DNA of 9,183 bases from an uncultured Rikenellaceae bacterium (GTDB lineage Bacteria; Bacteroidota; Bacteroidia; Bacteroidales; Rikenellaceae). The translations under genes and the position numbers were made by a program. Where the stretch lies: assembly GCA_947176715.1 (NCBI GenBank), contig CAMWRR010000063.1, forward strand, positions 1-9,183, written 5' to 3'. The notes under the pieces are model-generated. The model made no database searches, had not been told where the DNA came from, and saw nothing but the letters and a program-made list of their open reading frames with translations. Position 1 is the first letter of the stretch. Each line of letters starts with the position of its first letter. Below, piece by piece: positions 1 to 7,292 of this stretch.

Positions 1-704
1 TCTATAAATACGACCGTTCGTTGAGCGGTCAGGTCGACACCTCCGTTACCAACGCCCAGATCACAGACTACTACAACCGCAACAAGGAGCAGTTCCGTCT
101 GGTGGGTCCCGTGGCCAAGGCGCGCATACTGGCCTTCCCCGCCGACTACCGTCAGGCCGGGAATCTGCGCCGTATGATATCGAGCAGCTCCAAAGAGGAT
201 TACGCCGATTTGGTCGACATTGCCGACAAAAGCTCGTTCTACTTCAAGGAGTACACCGACGGATGGCACTACTTCCGCGACATACTCACCGACATACCGT
301 TCAGGGAGAAGGACTTCGACGCTTTCCTCCGCAGGGGCAAGCTATACGAATACAAGGACGACGATGCCGGCGTGATATATCTGATGAGCGTTCTGGCATA
401 TCGCAATACGGGCGAGTATATCCCCGTGGAGATGATAGTGCCCACCATAAAGCGCGCGATAGTGAACCGTCGCAGGTCCGATTTCATCAAGTCGCGCGAG
501 GACAGTCTGTATGCCTCTGCCATAAAGTCGCGTCATGTGACGCTCAATATAGATACCTCCGCCATAGTTAGGCCCGAACCTGTGCCTGTTCCGTCCGCCA
601 CCGTTCGCGAGGTGGTCGATGAGAGGAGGCCTTCTGCGGAGGCGGTCGATACGGAGCGTAAGGACAGTGTTCGCGACGAGAGGTCGGAAGATAGTGAAGA
701 TTAG
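1..704 (+). CDS. SurA/parvulin-related periplasmic protein, 3' part
   Basis: The reading frame is open from the left edge (codons in phase with position 3) to the TAG at 702-704, so the start lies outside the window; the TTG at 21 is only an internal Leu codon. The visible part begins in a segment with ITDYYNRNKEQF, typical of the helical chaperone region of SurA/PpiC-type proteins, where a short helix precedes the next strand. It resembles the divergent proteins that sit beside SurA-like isomerases in Bacteroidales, but no parvulin active-site motif is visible. The last 45 or so residues are Pro/Val then Arg/Asp/Glu-rich and look disordered. A role in periplasmic folding of outer-membrane proteins is inferred from family resemblance and from the SurA-like gene 51 bases downstream. 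Another possibility is a non-catalytic chaperone paralogue. Confidence 0.8.
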   Translation, partial: YKYDRSLSGQVDTSVTNAQITDYYNRNKEQFRLVGPVAKARILAFPADYRQAGNLRRMISSSSKEDYADLVDIADKSSFYFKEYTDGWHYFRDILTDIPFREKDFDAFLRRGKLYEYKDDDAGVIYLMSVLAYRNTGEYIPVEMIVPTIKRAIVNRRRSDFIKSREDSLYASAIKSRHVTLNIDTSAIVRPEPVPVPSATVREVVDERRPSAEAVDTERKDSVRDERSEDSED

Positions 705-755
705 TGTTTTCTGCCGGGTGTAACCTGTGTTTGCCGCGGCGAAAAAGTAAAGTAT

Positions 756-2159
756 ATGAAGTACATGAAATCCATATTGGCCCTCGCGCTCGTCACTTGT
801 TGCTCTTCTGCGATGGCTCAACAGATCGACCCGTGGCCCACAAGCCAGCGTTACGTGGCCGACGAGGTAGTGGCCGTGGTGGGTAGCTCCATGGTGTTGT
901 TGTCGGACCTGCGCATGGCCGAGGACTACATAAAGCAGAGCTATATAGAGCGCGGCTATACCGGAGCCGACCCGGAGGCTGAGGCGTTGGAGACGATACT
1001 GGTACAGAAGCTGTTGGCCTCGCAGGCCGCTATCGACTCGCTCACGGTCAACACCTCGCAGGTGGACGATCAGGTCGAGGCGCAGATAGATGCCTACGTG
1101 AGGAGCAAGGGTTCGGTAAAGGCTGTCGAGGAATATTTCAACCGCCCCATATTCAGTGTGCGCGACCATCTGCGCCGTCGTCTGACCGAGTCGGAGATGG
1201 CCCGTGCCATGAAGAACAAGGTGGAGGAGGGGGCTACGGTTACCCCGTCCGAGGTGCTGAAGTTCGTGCGCCATATACCCAAGGACAGCCTGCCCGTGGT
1301 GCCCGACCAGTATGTGTACGCGCAGGTGGTCAAGTATCCCAGCAACGACGACGATGCCAAGCTCAACGTGAAAGAACAGCTTCTCTCGTTGCGCGACCGT
1401 ATCATGAAGGGTACCAGCTTTGCGGCTCTCGCGAGGATGTATTCCGAGGATTACGCGTCGGCCTCGCGTGGCGGCGAGATGGACCCGCAGTCCAAGGACG
1501 GCTTCGTGTCGCCTTTCGCCGAGGCGCTCGAGGCTCTCAAGCCGGGGCAGGTGTCGGAGATAGTGGAGACTGAGTTCGGTTACCATATAATAGAGCTTCT
1601 GGACGTGGACGGCGACCTATACCATTGCCGCCACATACTCATGCGCGTGCGTTTCGACCCCGAAGACCGTGAGCGCGCCCTTACCCTCTTGGACAGCGTG
1701 GTGCATCAGGTGAGGGTCGACAGCCTCAGCTTCGACGATGCCGTCAAACGTTACTCCGACGATGTCAAGAGCAAACAGAGCGGCGGCATTGTGGCCAACT
1801 CCACGTACGACATGTACAACATTCCGCGTCTTAAGACCAACCGTTTCTTCCGCGACGAGCTGGGCATCGACTACGAATATCTGCGCGGTCTGGAGCCGGG
1901 TCAGATGAGCGATGCCTTCGAGTCGATAGACCAGACCAACATGAACGAGCTGGTCAAGTTCGTAAAGCTCGTTGAGCTGATACCGTCGCACGTGGCCACC
2001 TTCGAGGACGACTACACCCAGCTGGAGGATCTGGCCGTGTCGGTGAAAAAACAGGAGATATTCGACCGCTGGCTCGACCGAAAGATAGACGAGATGTATG
2101 TGAAGATAGAGGCACCCTACGACAGGATAAAATTATCTAACCCACGCTGGAAGAAGTAG
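756..2159 (+). CDS. SurA-like periplasmic peptidyl-prolyl isomerase/chaperone
   Basis: This 467-residue protein opens with a signal peptide (hydrophobic ILALALV, probable cleavage after AMA at residues 19-21), so it should act in the periplasm. Residues about 30-170 form the helical SurA N-terminal chaperone region. Two parvulin (PpiC) domains follow, at about 184-283 and 287-405. The first has YSEDYASASRGGEMD (229-243) and FGYHIIELLD (274-283); the second has CRHILMRV (291-298) and YSDDVKSKQSGG (333-344). A short C-terminal helical segment returns to the chaperone body. Known SurA proteins escort unfolded outer-membrane proteins to the BAM complex. Position between a parvulin relative and an OstA-like gene supports an envelope role. 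The start at 756 follows an A-rich leader; Met4 at 765 is an equally possible start. Each parvulin domain seems to keep only one of the two usual active-site histidines. Confidence 0.9.
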   Translation: MKYMKSILALALVTCCSSAMAQQIDPWPTSQRYVADEVVAVVGSSMVLLSDLRMAEDYIKQSYIERGYTGADPEAEALETILVQKLLASQAAIDSLTVNTSQVDDQVEAQIDAYVRSKGSVKAVEEYFNRPIFSVRDHLRRRLTESEMARAMKNKVEEGATVTPSEVLKFVRHIPKDSLPVVPDQYVYAQVVKYPSNDDDAKLNVKEQLLSLRDRIMKGTSFAALARMYSEDYASASRGGEMDPQSKDGFVSPFAEALEALKPGQVSEIVETEFGYHIIELLDVDGDLYHCRHILMRVRFDPEDRERALTLLDSVVHQVRVDSLSFDDAVKRYSDDVKSKQSGGIVANSTYDMYNIPRLKTNRFFRDELGIDYEYLRGLEPGQMSDAFESIDQTNMNELVKFVKLVELIPSHVATFEDDYTQLEDLAVSVKKQEIFDRWLDRKIDEMYVKIEAPYDRIKLSNPRWKK

Positions 2160-2161
2160 CG

Positions 2162-4426
2162 ATGAGAAGAGGGTATCTGCCATATATGTGTGCGATGGCG
2201 GCGGTGGCGATGATTTTCGTCGTGCCGCCTCTCGCACGTTCGGAGCGTGCCTTGACGGAGCCCGTGTACGACACTGAGGCTTTCGCGGCTCTTATGGAGG
2301 AGCGCGCGGGCGACACCGTAGGCAAGGCGCGTGTCGATTATCGTAGCGACGTTACCATTCTCAGCAATCAGGGGGCGTTCGCCAAGCTGGTGGGCAACGT
2401 GGCCTTTCACCATAACGGCGTAATAATAACCTGTGACACCGCCTACCGTTACAGCGACAAGAACATGGAGGGGTTGGGTAGCGTCATAATCAACGCCAAC
2501 GATTCCACATACATCTACGGCGACCGTTTCACCTACGACGGCGAGAGTAACATAGCCCGCGTCTATTCGCCCATAGTGAAGCTCGTGGACGGTAGCGCCG
2601 TGCTCTATACCCACAACCTCAGCTTCAATACACTGACCGGCGTGGGCAGCTACTACGGCGGCGGCACCATGACTCAGGGCGACAACCTTATGGAGTCGGA
2701 GCGGGGCGACTACTACACCGACACCCGCAACATAGTGCTGGTGGGCGGCGTGGAGATGCACAACGACGACTACGACATAAAGAGCGATTCGGTGGCTTTC
2801 GACCTCAATACCGAGGTGGTCACCTTCTACAAGCCCTCCGACATATGGAGCCGCAAGGGCGACTATCTCCGTGCCCGTCGCGGCACCTACGACCGCGCCA
2901 CCGGCATATACGATTTCGTCGACTCGGCCTACGTTATGACCGAGGAGCAGGAGCTGTGGTCCGATTCGCTGAGGTATCTGAGCCTCGTCAAGGAGGTGGA
3001 GTTGCGCGGCGACATACAGATACTCGATACCGTCCAGTCGCTCTACACGTTCGGCGATTACGGTTACTACTGGAGCGGCTCCAAGCGTGTGATAATGACC
3101 GGCAACCCCTCGTCGGCCTCTTTCGACGAGGAGGGCGACACCACATTCATGCGTGCCGACACCATGATAGTTGTGCCGCAGCTGGTTCCCGGAGAGACGG
3201 GCGACAGTCTCGCGGCCGACACACTCTCCGGGGTTACGGTTGCAGACGAGCCTGTCGTGGAGGCGGCCGATACGTTGTCTGCCGACAGTGCGGCCGCTAC
3301 TATGCCGGAGATAGTGGCCGACAGTGTGGTCGAAGCGGTCGATACGGTGTCGCTTAGCCCCAAGAAGGCGGCCAAGATGCTGAAGAAGCGGGAGCGTGAG
3401 GCCAGGCGCAAAGCCAAACGTGCGGAGCGTGCCGAAAAGAGGCGTCGCATGATGGAGGAGGCGAGGGCCGAGAGGCGCGATTCGATAGCGGTACCCGATA
3501 CCATGCGTGCCGATAGCGTGGCGCCCGACACCATCGTAAGGCGCAAGAACGACGCGACGTATGAGGCCGATTCGTCGGACTACATATTGCGCGGCTACCA
3601 TAACGTCAGAATATACAAGCGCGATGTGCAGGCGGTGTGCGACTCCATAGTGGCCATAACGGTGGACTCTACCATGTTCATGTATTCGTCGCCCATAATA
3701 TGGAACGAGAATAACCAGATAACGGCCTCGTATATAAAGATATATACCGTAAACGAACAGCTGGACAGGGCCGAGCTATACGACTATCCCATAATAGGAC
3801 AGAGGCTCGCATCGGACCGCAAGCGTTACAATCAGATACGGGGCAAGTACATGGAGTGCTATTTCAAGAACAACGAGCTCGATATAGTCTATATCGACGG
3901 CAATGCCGAGACCATCTTCTACAAGGAGGAAGAGGGCAGGCCCAACACCATGATGTACATAATGTCGGCCGATATGGAGATAACTTTCGACAGCTCGGAG
4001 ATATCGCGCCTGAAGTGGATAAAGGACATAACGCACAGTATCTACCCTATAGACAAGATAGCTGCCAACCAGAAGTTGGTGCTCGAGGGTTTCCGCTGGA
4101 TAACCAAGCCGCGCCCCAAGAGCCGTTTCGACGTCTGCGACCGTACCGTAAGGCCCTCTGAACGAGAGGCTACGGAGGCGTTGGTGCGCCCGCGTTTCCT
4201 TATCACGGCCGGCATAAATCAGGAGCGGGTCGATCTGGCCAAGGCAGGGGTATGGCACGACCGTACCGAATCGTCGCCGGTGGGTGTGGGCGACTTCCTC
4301 GGAGGCGACCTTGTGGGCGAGAACAACGTGATAAAGAGGCGGTTGTCGTCTGCGGCGGACTCTGCCGCGCAAAAGAGGACGGCGGCGGATAGTGCGGGTG
4401 TCGGTTCGGTGTCGCCGAAGCGATAG
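2162..4426 (+). CDS. OstA/LptA-like LPS transport protein
   Basis: This 754-residue protein has an N-terminal hydrophobic segment (residues 8-25), read as a signal peptide. Residues about 60-335 carry repeated short beta-strand units of the OstA/LptA type, for example GNVAFHHNGVIITCDTAYRY, GDRFTYDG and WSDSLRY; in this family the strands stack into a jelly roll that carries lipopolysaccharide across the periplasm. Matching beta units resume at about 471-645 (GYHNVRIYKRDVQAVCDS, YIDGNAETIFY). Between them lies a low-complexity insert, and residues 650-754 form a second poorly ordered tail. The length is well above that of LptA proper, as is usual for Bacteroidetes OstA-like proteins. Only 2 bases separate it from the SurA-like stop, so co-transcription is very likely. 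The LPS role is by family; the exact place in the Lpt bridge is unknown. Confidence 0.88.
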   Translation: MRRGYLPYMCAMAAVAMIFVVPPLARSERALTEPVYDTEAFAALMEERAGDTVGKARVDYRSDVTILSNQGAFAKLVGNVAFHHNGVIITCDTAYRYSDKNMEGLGSVIINANDSTYIYGDRFTYDGESNIARVYSPIVKLVDGSAVLYTHNLSFNTLTGVGSYYGGGTMTQGDNLMESERGDYYTDTRNIVLVGGVEMHNDDYDIKSDSVAFDLNTEVVTFYKPSDIWSRKGDYLRARRGTYDRATGIYDFVDSAYVMTEEQELWSDSLRYLSLVKEVELRGDIQILDTVQSLYTFGDYGYYWSGSKRVIMTGNPSSASFDEEGDTTFMRADTMIVVPQLVPGETGDSLAADTLSGVTVADEPVVEAADTLSADSAAATMPEIVADSVVEAVDTVSLSPKKAAKMLKKREREARRKAKRAERAEKRRRMMEEARAERRDSIAVPDTMRADSVAPDTIVRRKNDATYEADSSDYILRGYHNVRIYKRDVQAVCDSIVAITVDSTMFMYSSPIIWNENNQITASYIKIYTVNEQLDRAELYDYPIIGQRLASDRKRYNQIRGKYMECYFKNNELDIVYIDGNAETIFYKEEEGRPNTMMYIMSADMEITFDSSEISRLKWIKDITHSIYPIDKIAANQKLVLEGFRWITKPRPKSRFDVCDRTVRPSEREATEALVRPRFLITAGINQERVDLAKAGVWHDRTESSPVGVGDFLGGDLVGENNVIKRRLSSAADSAAQKRTAADSAGVGSVSPKR
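3194..3556 (+). other. Low-complexity insert inside the OstA-like protein
   Basis: Residues about 345-465 interrupt the beta-repeat pattern. The first part repeats Asp-Ser/Asp-Thr units in an Ala/Val background (GDSLAADTLSG, AADTLSADS, ADSVVEAVDTVS). Residues 401-439 are then almost entirely Lys, Arg, Glu and Ala, predicting a long, strongly basic single helix. A second Asp-Thr/Asp-Ser stretch (DSIAVPDTMRADSVAPDTI) follows before the beta units restart. The reading frame and codon use stay unchanged across it, so it is not a frameshift artefact. Confidence 0.75.
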
Positions 4427-4475
4427 TGCGGGTGGCCCGGGCTTGAAAGGCATGTGCGGGTGACGCGCTTTGCGT

Positions 4476-4505
4476 TTTGGCCTAAAACCGTCGTGAATAG
4501 GTTGT
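4476..4505 (+). promoter_or_regulatory. Candidate Bacteroidetes-type promoter for rpe
   Basis: TTTG at 4476-4479 lies 18 bases before TAGGTTGT at 4498-4505, which matches the Bacteroidetes pattern (TTTG near -33, TAnnTTTG near -7) imperfectly in the second box. The rpe start codon is 20 bases further on. Such short patterns occur by chance, so this is a weak call. If real, it would allow rpe and the genes after it to be expressed separately from the envelope cluster. Confidence 0.25.
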
Positions 4506-4525
4506 AACAGATTAATATACATACA

Positions 4526-5179
4526 GTGAAAAGGATAATATCTCCCTCGTTTCTCTCGGCGGATTTCGCCGATTTGCGTTCCGCCACCGAGATGATAAAC
4601 GGTTCGGCCGCCGAGTGGATACATCTGGATGTTATGGACGGCAGATTCGTGCCCAACATAACGTTCGGTTTCGACGTGATAAAGGCGGTAAGACGCCATA
4701 CCGACAAGGTGTTGGACGTTCATCTGATGATAGCGGAGCCCGAGAGATACGTGGAGCGTTTCGCGGAGGCGGGTGCCGACTACATAACCGTTCATGCCGA
4801 GGCCGCCGTTCATCTGCATCGTGTGATACAGACTATAAAGAGTAGCGGCAAGATGGCGGGTGTGGCTCTCAACCCGGCTACGCCCCTTTCGGTTGTGGAG
4901 GAGGTGCTCGACATGCTCGACATGGTGCTGGTGATGTCGGTCAATCCGGGCTTTGCGGCACAGAAGTTCATCCCGTCGAGTGTCGATAAGGTGCGCCGTC
5001 TGCGCGCTATGGCCGACGCACGCGGATGCGAGCCTCTCATAGAGGTGGACGGTGGCGTGTCGCCGGCCAATGCGGGAGTGTTGTTCGGGTCCGGTGCCGA
5101 TGTGTTGGTGGCCGGTAACGCCGTCTTCGGAGCCGACAATCCGCGTGAGGCGATAGTGCGTCTTCTGGAGAGCCGCTGA
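4526..5179 (+). CDS. rpe: Ribulose-phosphate 3-epimerase
   Basis: This cytoplasmic enzyme interconverts D-ribulose 5-phosphate and D-xylulose 5-phosphate in the non-oxidative pentose phosphate pathway. The 217 residues match the usual length of the family's TIM barrel. Visible signatures are PSFLSAD (7-13), HLDVMDGRFVPNITFG (33-48), LDVHLM (63-68), MSVNPGF (137-143) and EVDGGV (173-178). By family knowledge His33, Asp35, His66 and Asp175 bind the divalent metal, and the two aspartates act as the acid-base pair. The start is GTG at 4526, chosen because the N-terminus KRIISPSFLSAD aligns directly with the family and the preceding sequence is AT-rich with no nearby ATG in frame. In the phosphate-binding loop, the usual Gly-Gly after PGF is Ala-Ala. 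It lies 99 bases after the OstA-like gene; no functional link to it is evident. Confidence 0.96.
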   Translation: MKRIISPSFLSADFADLRSATEMINGSAAEWIHLDVMDGRFVPNITFGFDVIKAVRRHTDKVLDVHLMIAEPERYVERFAEAGADYITVHAEAAVHLHRVIQTIKSSGKMAGVALNPATPLSVVEEVLDMLDMVLVMSVNPGFAAQKFIPSSVDKVRRLRAMADARGCEPLIEVDGGVSPANAGVLFGSGADVLVAGNAVFGADNPREAIVRLLESR

Positions 5180-5204
5180 TATCTGGACGGACGGCGGATG
5201 TTTA

Positions 5205-5226
5205 GGTGCGGTTCGCTTTCCGCACC
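5205..5226 (+). terminator. Hairpin in the rpe to ABC-F spacer
   Basis: GGTGCGG at 5205-5211 and CCGCACC at 5220-5226 form a perfect 7-bp GC-rich stem around an 8-base loop. It ends 19 bases before the ABC-F start codon. Only GTTGT follows, so a classical U-tract is missing. It may be a weak terminator, an attenuator, or an mRNA-processing or stabilising structure. Confidence 0.35.
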
Positions 5227-5245
5227 GTTGTAAATAGCATATTCT

Positions 5246-7225
5246 ATGATCTCTATAAACGGAGTTACGGTCACATTCGGGGGCCGGAATCTTTTCGACA
5301 ACATAACGTTCGTGGTGGGCGACCGCGACCGCATAGGTCTCGTGGGCAAGAACGGCGCCGGCAAGTCCACACTGCTAAAGGTTATAACGGGCGAACAGCC
5401 GGCCTCGGGCGGTACGGTATCGCGTAGCGGCGATGTCACCATCGGTTATCTGGCCCAGCAGATGCCTCTGCACGACGGCCGCACCGTAATGGAGGAGGCC
5501 ATGACGGCTTTCGACCAGCTCAACGCCTTGGAGAGATGCATAGCCGAACTTAGCGAGCAGATAGCCTCGCGCACCGACTACCAGAGCGCATCTTACGAGC
5601 GTCTCATACACGACCTCTCCGACGCCACCGAGCGTTTCCACATGATGGACGGCACCTCGCGCGAGGCGCAGGCCGAAAAAGCGTTGCTCGGCTTGGGATT
5701 CCGCCGCGACGACTTCTCGCGCTCCACCACCGAGTTCAGCGGCGGGTGGCGCATGCGTATAGAGCTTGCCAAGATATTGTTGCGTCGTCCGTCGGTGATA
5801 CTCCTCGACGAGCCTACCAACCACCTCGACATAGAGAGTATCGGCTGGTTAGAGGATTACCTCAAAGACTACCGGGGCGCCGTGGTGCTCATATCCCACG
5901 ACAGGCGTTTTCTCGACACCGTCACCACGCGCACGGTGGAGATAATGCTCGGCCGTATGCACGACTATAACGTGCCTTACAGCAAATACGTGGTGTTGAG
6001 GGCCGAACGCCGCGCCCAGCAGATGGCAGCCTACGAGAACCAGCAGAAGCTGATAAAGGATACCGAGGATTTCATCGAGCGTTTCAGATACAAGCCCACC
6101 AAATCGAATCAGGTACAGTCGCGCATCAAACAGCTCGAAAAGCTCGATATAATAGAGGTGGACGAGGAGGATACCTCGTCGCTCTCGATACGTTTCCCCG
6201 CCGCGCCACGCTCCGGAAATATCGTATTGGAGGTTAAGGATGCGGGTAAGTGCTTCGGCGACAAACGCATATTCTCCGGGGCCGAGTTCACCTTGGAGAG
6301 GGGCGACAAGGTGGCTTTCGTTGGCCGTAACGGCGAGGGTAAGACCACCCTTGCCCGCATGATAGTGGGCGACACACCCATAAGCGAGGGTACGGTGCGT
6401 GTAGGACACAATGTGTCGATAGGCTATTACGCCCAGAATCAGGAAGACTTGATGGAGGGCGACTTCACCGTGTTCGATACTCTCGACAGGGTGGCCGTGG
6501 GTGACATACGTACGCGTCTGCGGGATATTCTCGGCGCATTTCTCTTCCGTGGCGAGGATATAGACAAGAAGGTCAAGGTGTTGTCGGGCGGGGAGCGATC
6601 GCGTCTGGCTATGGCTCGGCTGATGTTGAAGCCATACAATCTGCTCATTCTCGACGAGCCTACCAACCACATGGATATGCGCTCCAAGGACGTGCTCAAA
6701 AAGGCGCTCATGGAGTACGACGGCACGCTGATAGTGGTGTCTCACGACCGCGAGTTTTTGGAGGGGTTGGTGAGCAAGGTCTATGAGTTCACCGACGGTC
6801 GCGTACGCGAGCATCTGGGCGGCATCGACGACTTCCTCTATCGTCGCAGGATGGAGAGTATGTCGCAGATAGAGGCTAAGCCTGCGCCGGAGAGAAAACA
6901 GTCAACGGAGCGTTCCGCGCCCGTCTCGGAGCAGCCCGCAGCAAAGCCGCCGATGGATTTCAAGCGTCAGAAAGAGACGGAGAGGGCGCGTCGCAAGTTG
7001 CGTTCGGCCGTGGAGGCCGCCGAAGCCGAGATAGAGCGTCTGGAGGCCGAGAAGAACGAGTGGGACGCTAAGATGGCCGACCCCGCATCGCACGGTATAG
7101 ACCTATCCGACCCAAAGGTGTTCGAGGAGTATGATGCCCTCAAATCGCGGTACAACAAGGCTATGAACGTGTGGGAGGCGGCCTGCGAGGAGCTGGAGGC
7201 TTTCGACGACAGGAATCGCGGTTGA
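5246..7225 (+). CDS. ABC-F family ATPase (ribosome-associated)
   Basis: This soluble 659-residue protein has two ABC ATPase domains and no membrane segments, the ABC-F layout. Domain 1 has Walker A GKNGAGKST (34-42), signature FSGGW (164-168), Walker B VILLDEPTNHLD (184-195) and the switch histidine in ISHD (216-219). Domain 2 has GRNGEGKTT (360-368), LSGGE (446-450), LLILDEPTNHMD (466-477) and VSHD (498-501). The charged linker at about 245-320 corresponds to the P-site tRNA interaction region. Residues about 570-659 form a Lys/Glu-rich coiled coil like the Uup C-terminal domain, after a Pro/Ser/Lys-rich hinge. ABC-F proteins bind the ribosomal E site and relieve stalled or unproductive complexes. 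The FSGGWRMR and GLVGKNGAGK wording recalls YheS-type housekeeping members, so I favour this over antibiotic resistance. All catalytic residues look intact. Confidence 0.93.
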   Translation: MISINGVTVTFGGRNLFDNITFVVGDRDRIGLVGKNGAGKSTLLKVITGEQPASGGTVSRSGDVTIGYLAQQMPLHDGRTVMEEAMTAFDQLNALERCIAELSEQIASRTDYQSASYERLIHDLSDATERFHMMDGTSREAQAEKALLGLGFRRDDFSRSTTEFSGGWRMRIELAKILLRRPSVILLDEPTNHLDIESIGWLEDYLKDYRGAVVLISHDRRFLDTVTTRTVEIMLGRMHDYNVPYSKYVVLRAERRAQQMAAYENQQKLIKDTEDFIERFRYKPTKSNQVQSRIKQLEKLDIIEVDEEDTSSLSIRFPAAPRSGNIVLEVKDAGKCFGDKRIFSGAEFTLERGDKVAFVGRNGEGKTTLARMIVGDTPISEGTVRVGHNVSIGYYAQNQEDLMEGDFTVFDTLDRVAVGDIRTRLRDILGAFLFRGEDIDKKVKVLSGGERSRLAMARLMLKPYNLLILDEPTNHMDMRSKDVLKKALMEYDGTLIVVSHDREFLEGLVSKVYEFTDGRVREHLGGIDDFLYRRRMESMSQIEAKPAPERKQSTERSAPVSEQPAAKPPMDFKRQKETERARRKLRSAVEAAEAEIERLEAEKNEWDAKMADPASHGIDLSDPKVFEEYDALKSRYNKAMNVWEAACEELEAFDDRNRG

Positions 7226-7239
7226 CGGTGACTGGTTGC

Positions 7240-7267
7240 GGCTCGCCTTTAGAAGAGGGGCCGATTT
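7240..7267 (+). terminator. Weak hairpin after the ABC-F gene
   Basis: GGCT at 7240-7243 can pair with GGCC at 7259-7262 (one G-U pair), and CCT with AGG inside it, followed by GATTTTC. The stem is short and bulged. It may slow transcription before the methyltransferase gene, but it could also be chance. Confidence 0.2.
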
Positions 7268-7292
7268 TCAAAACGGATATTAAAAAGATATT

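Noticed and set aside
807..815. Lipoprotein signal (VTCC) in the SurA-like protein.
   Set aside because: Thr precedes the Cys where lipoboxes prefer Gly, Ala or Ser, and a good signal peptidase I site (AMA before QQ) follows.
2117..3601. Long antisense open frame (494 codons) opposite the OstA-like gene, and another (414 codons) at 342-1586.
   Set aside because: The 2117-3601 frame is in exact register with the plus-strand codons and is open simply because TTA, CTA and TCA codons are avoided there. Both have low-complexity His/Leu/Val-rich translations, no domain, and lie opposite well-supported genes.
5246..7225. ABC-F gene as an antibiotic resistance determinant.
   Set aside because: Context is housekeeping, codon use is native, and motifs and the C-terminal coiled coil resemble housekeeping ABC-F proteins; no leader peptide is visible upstream.
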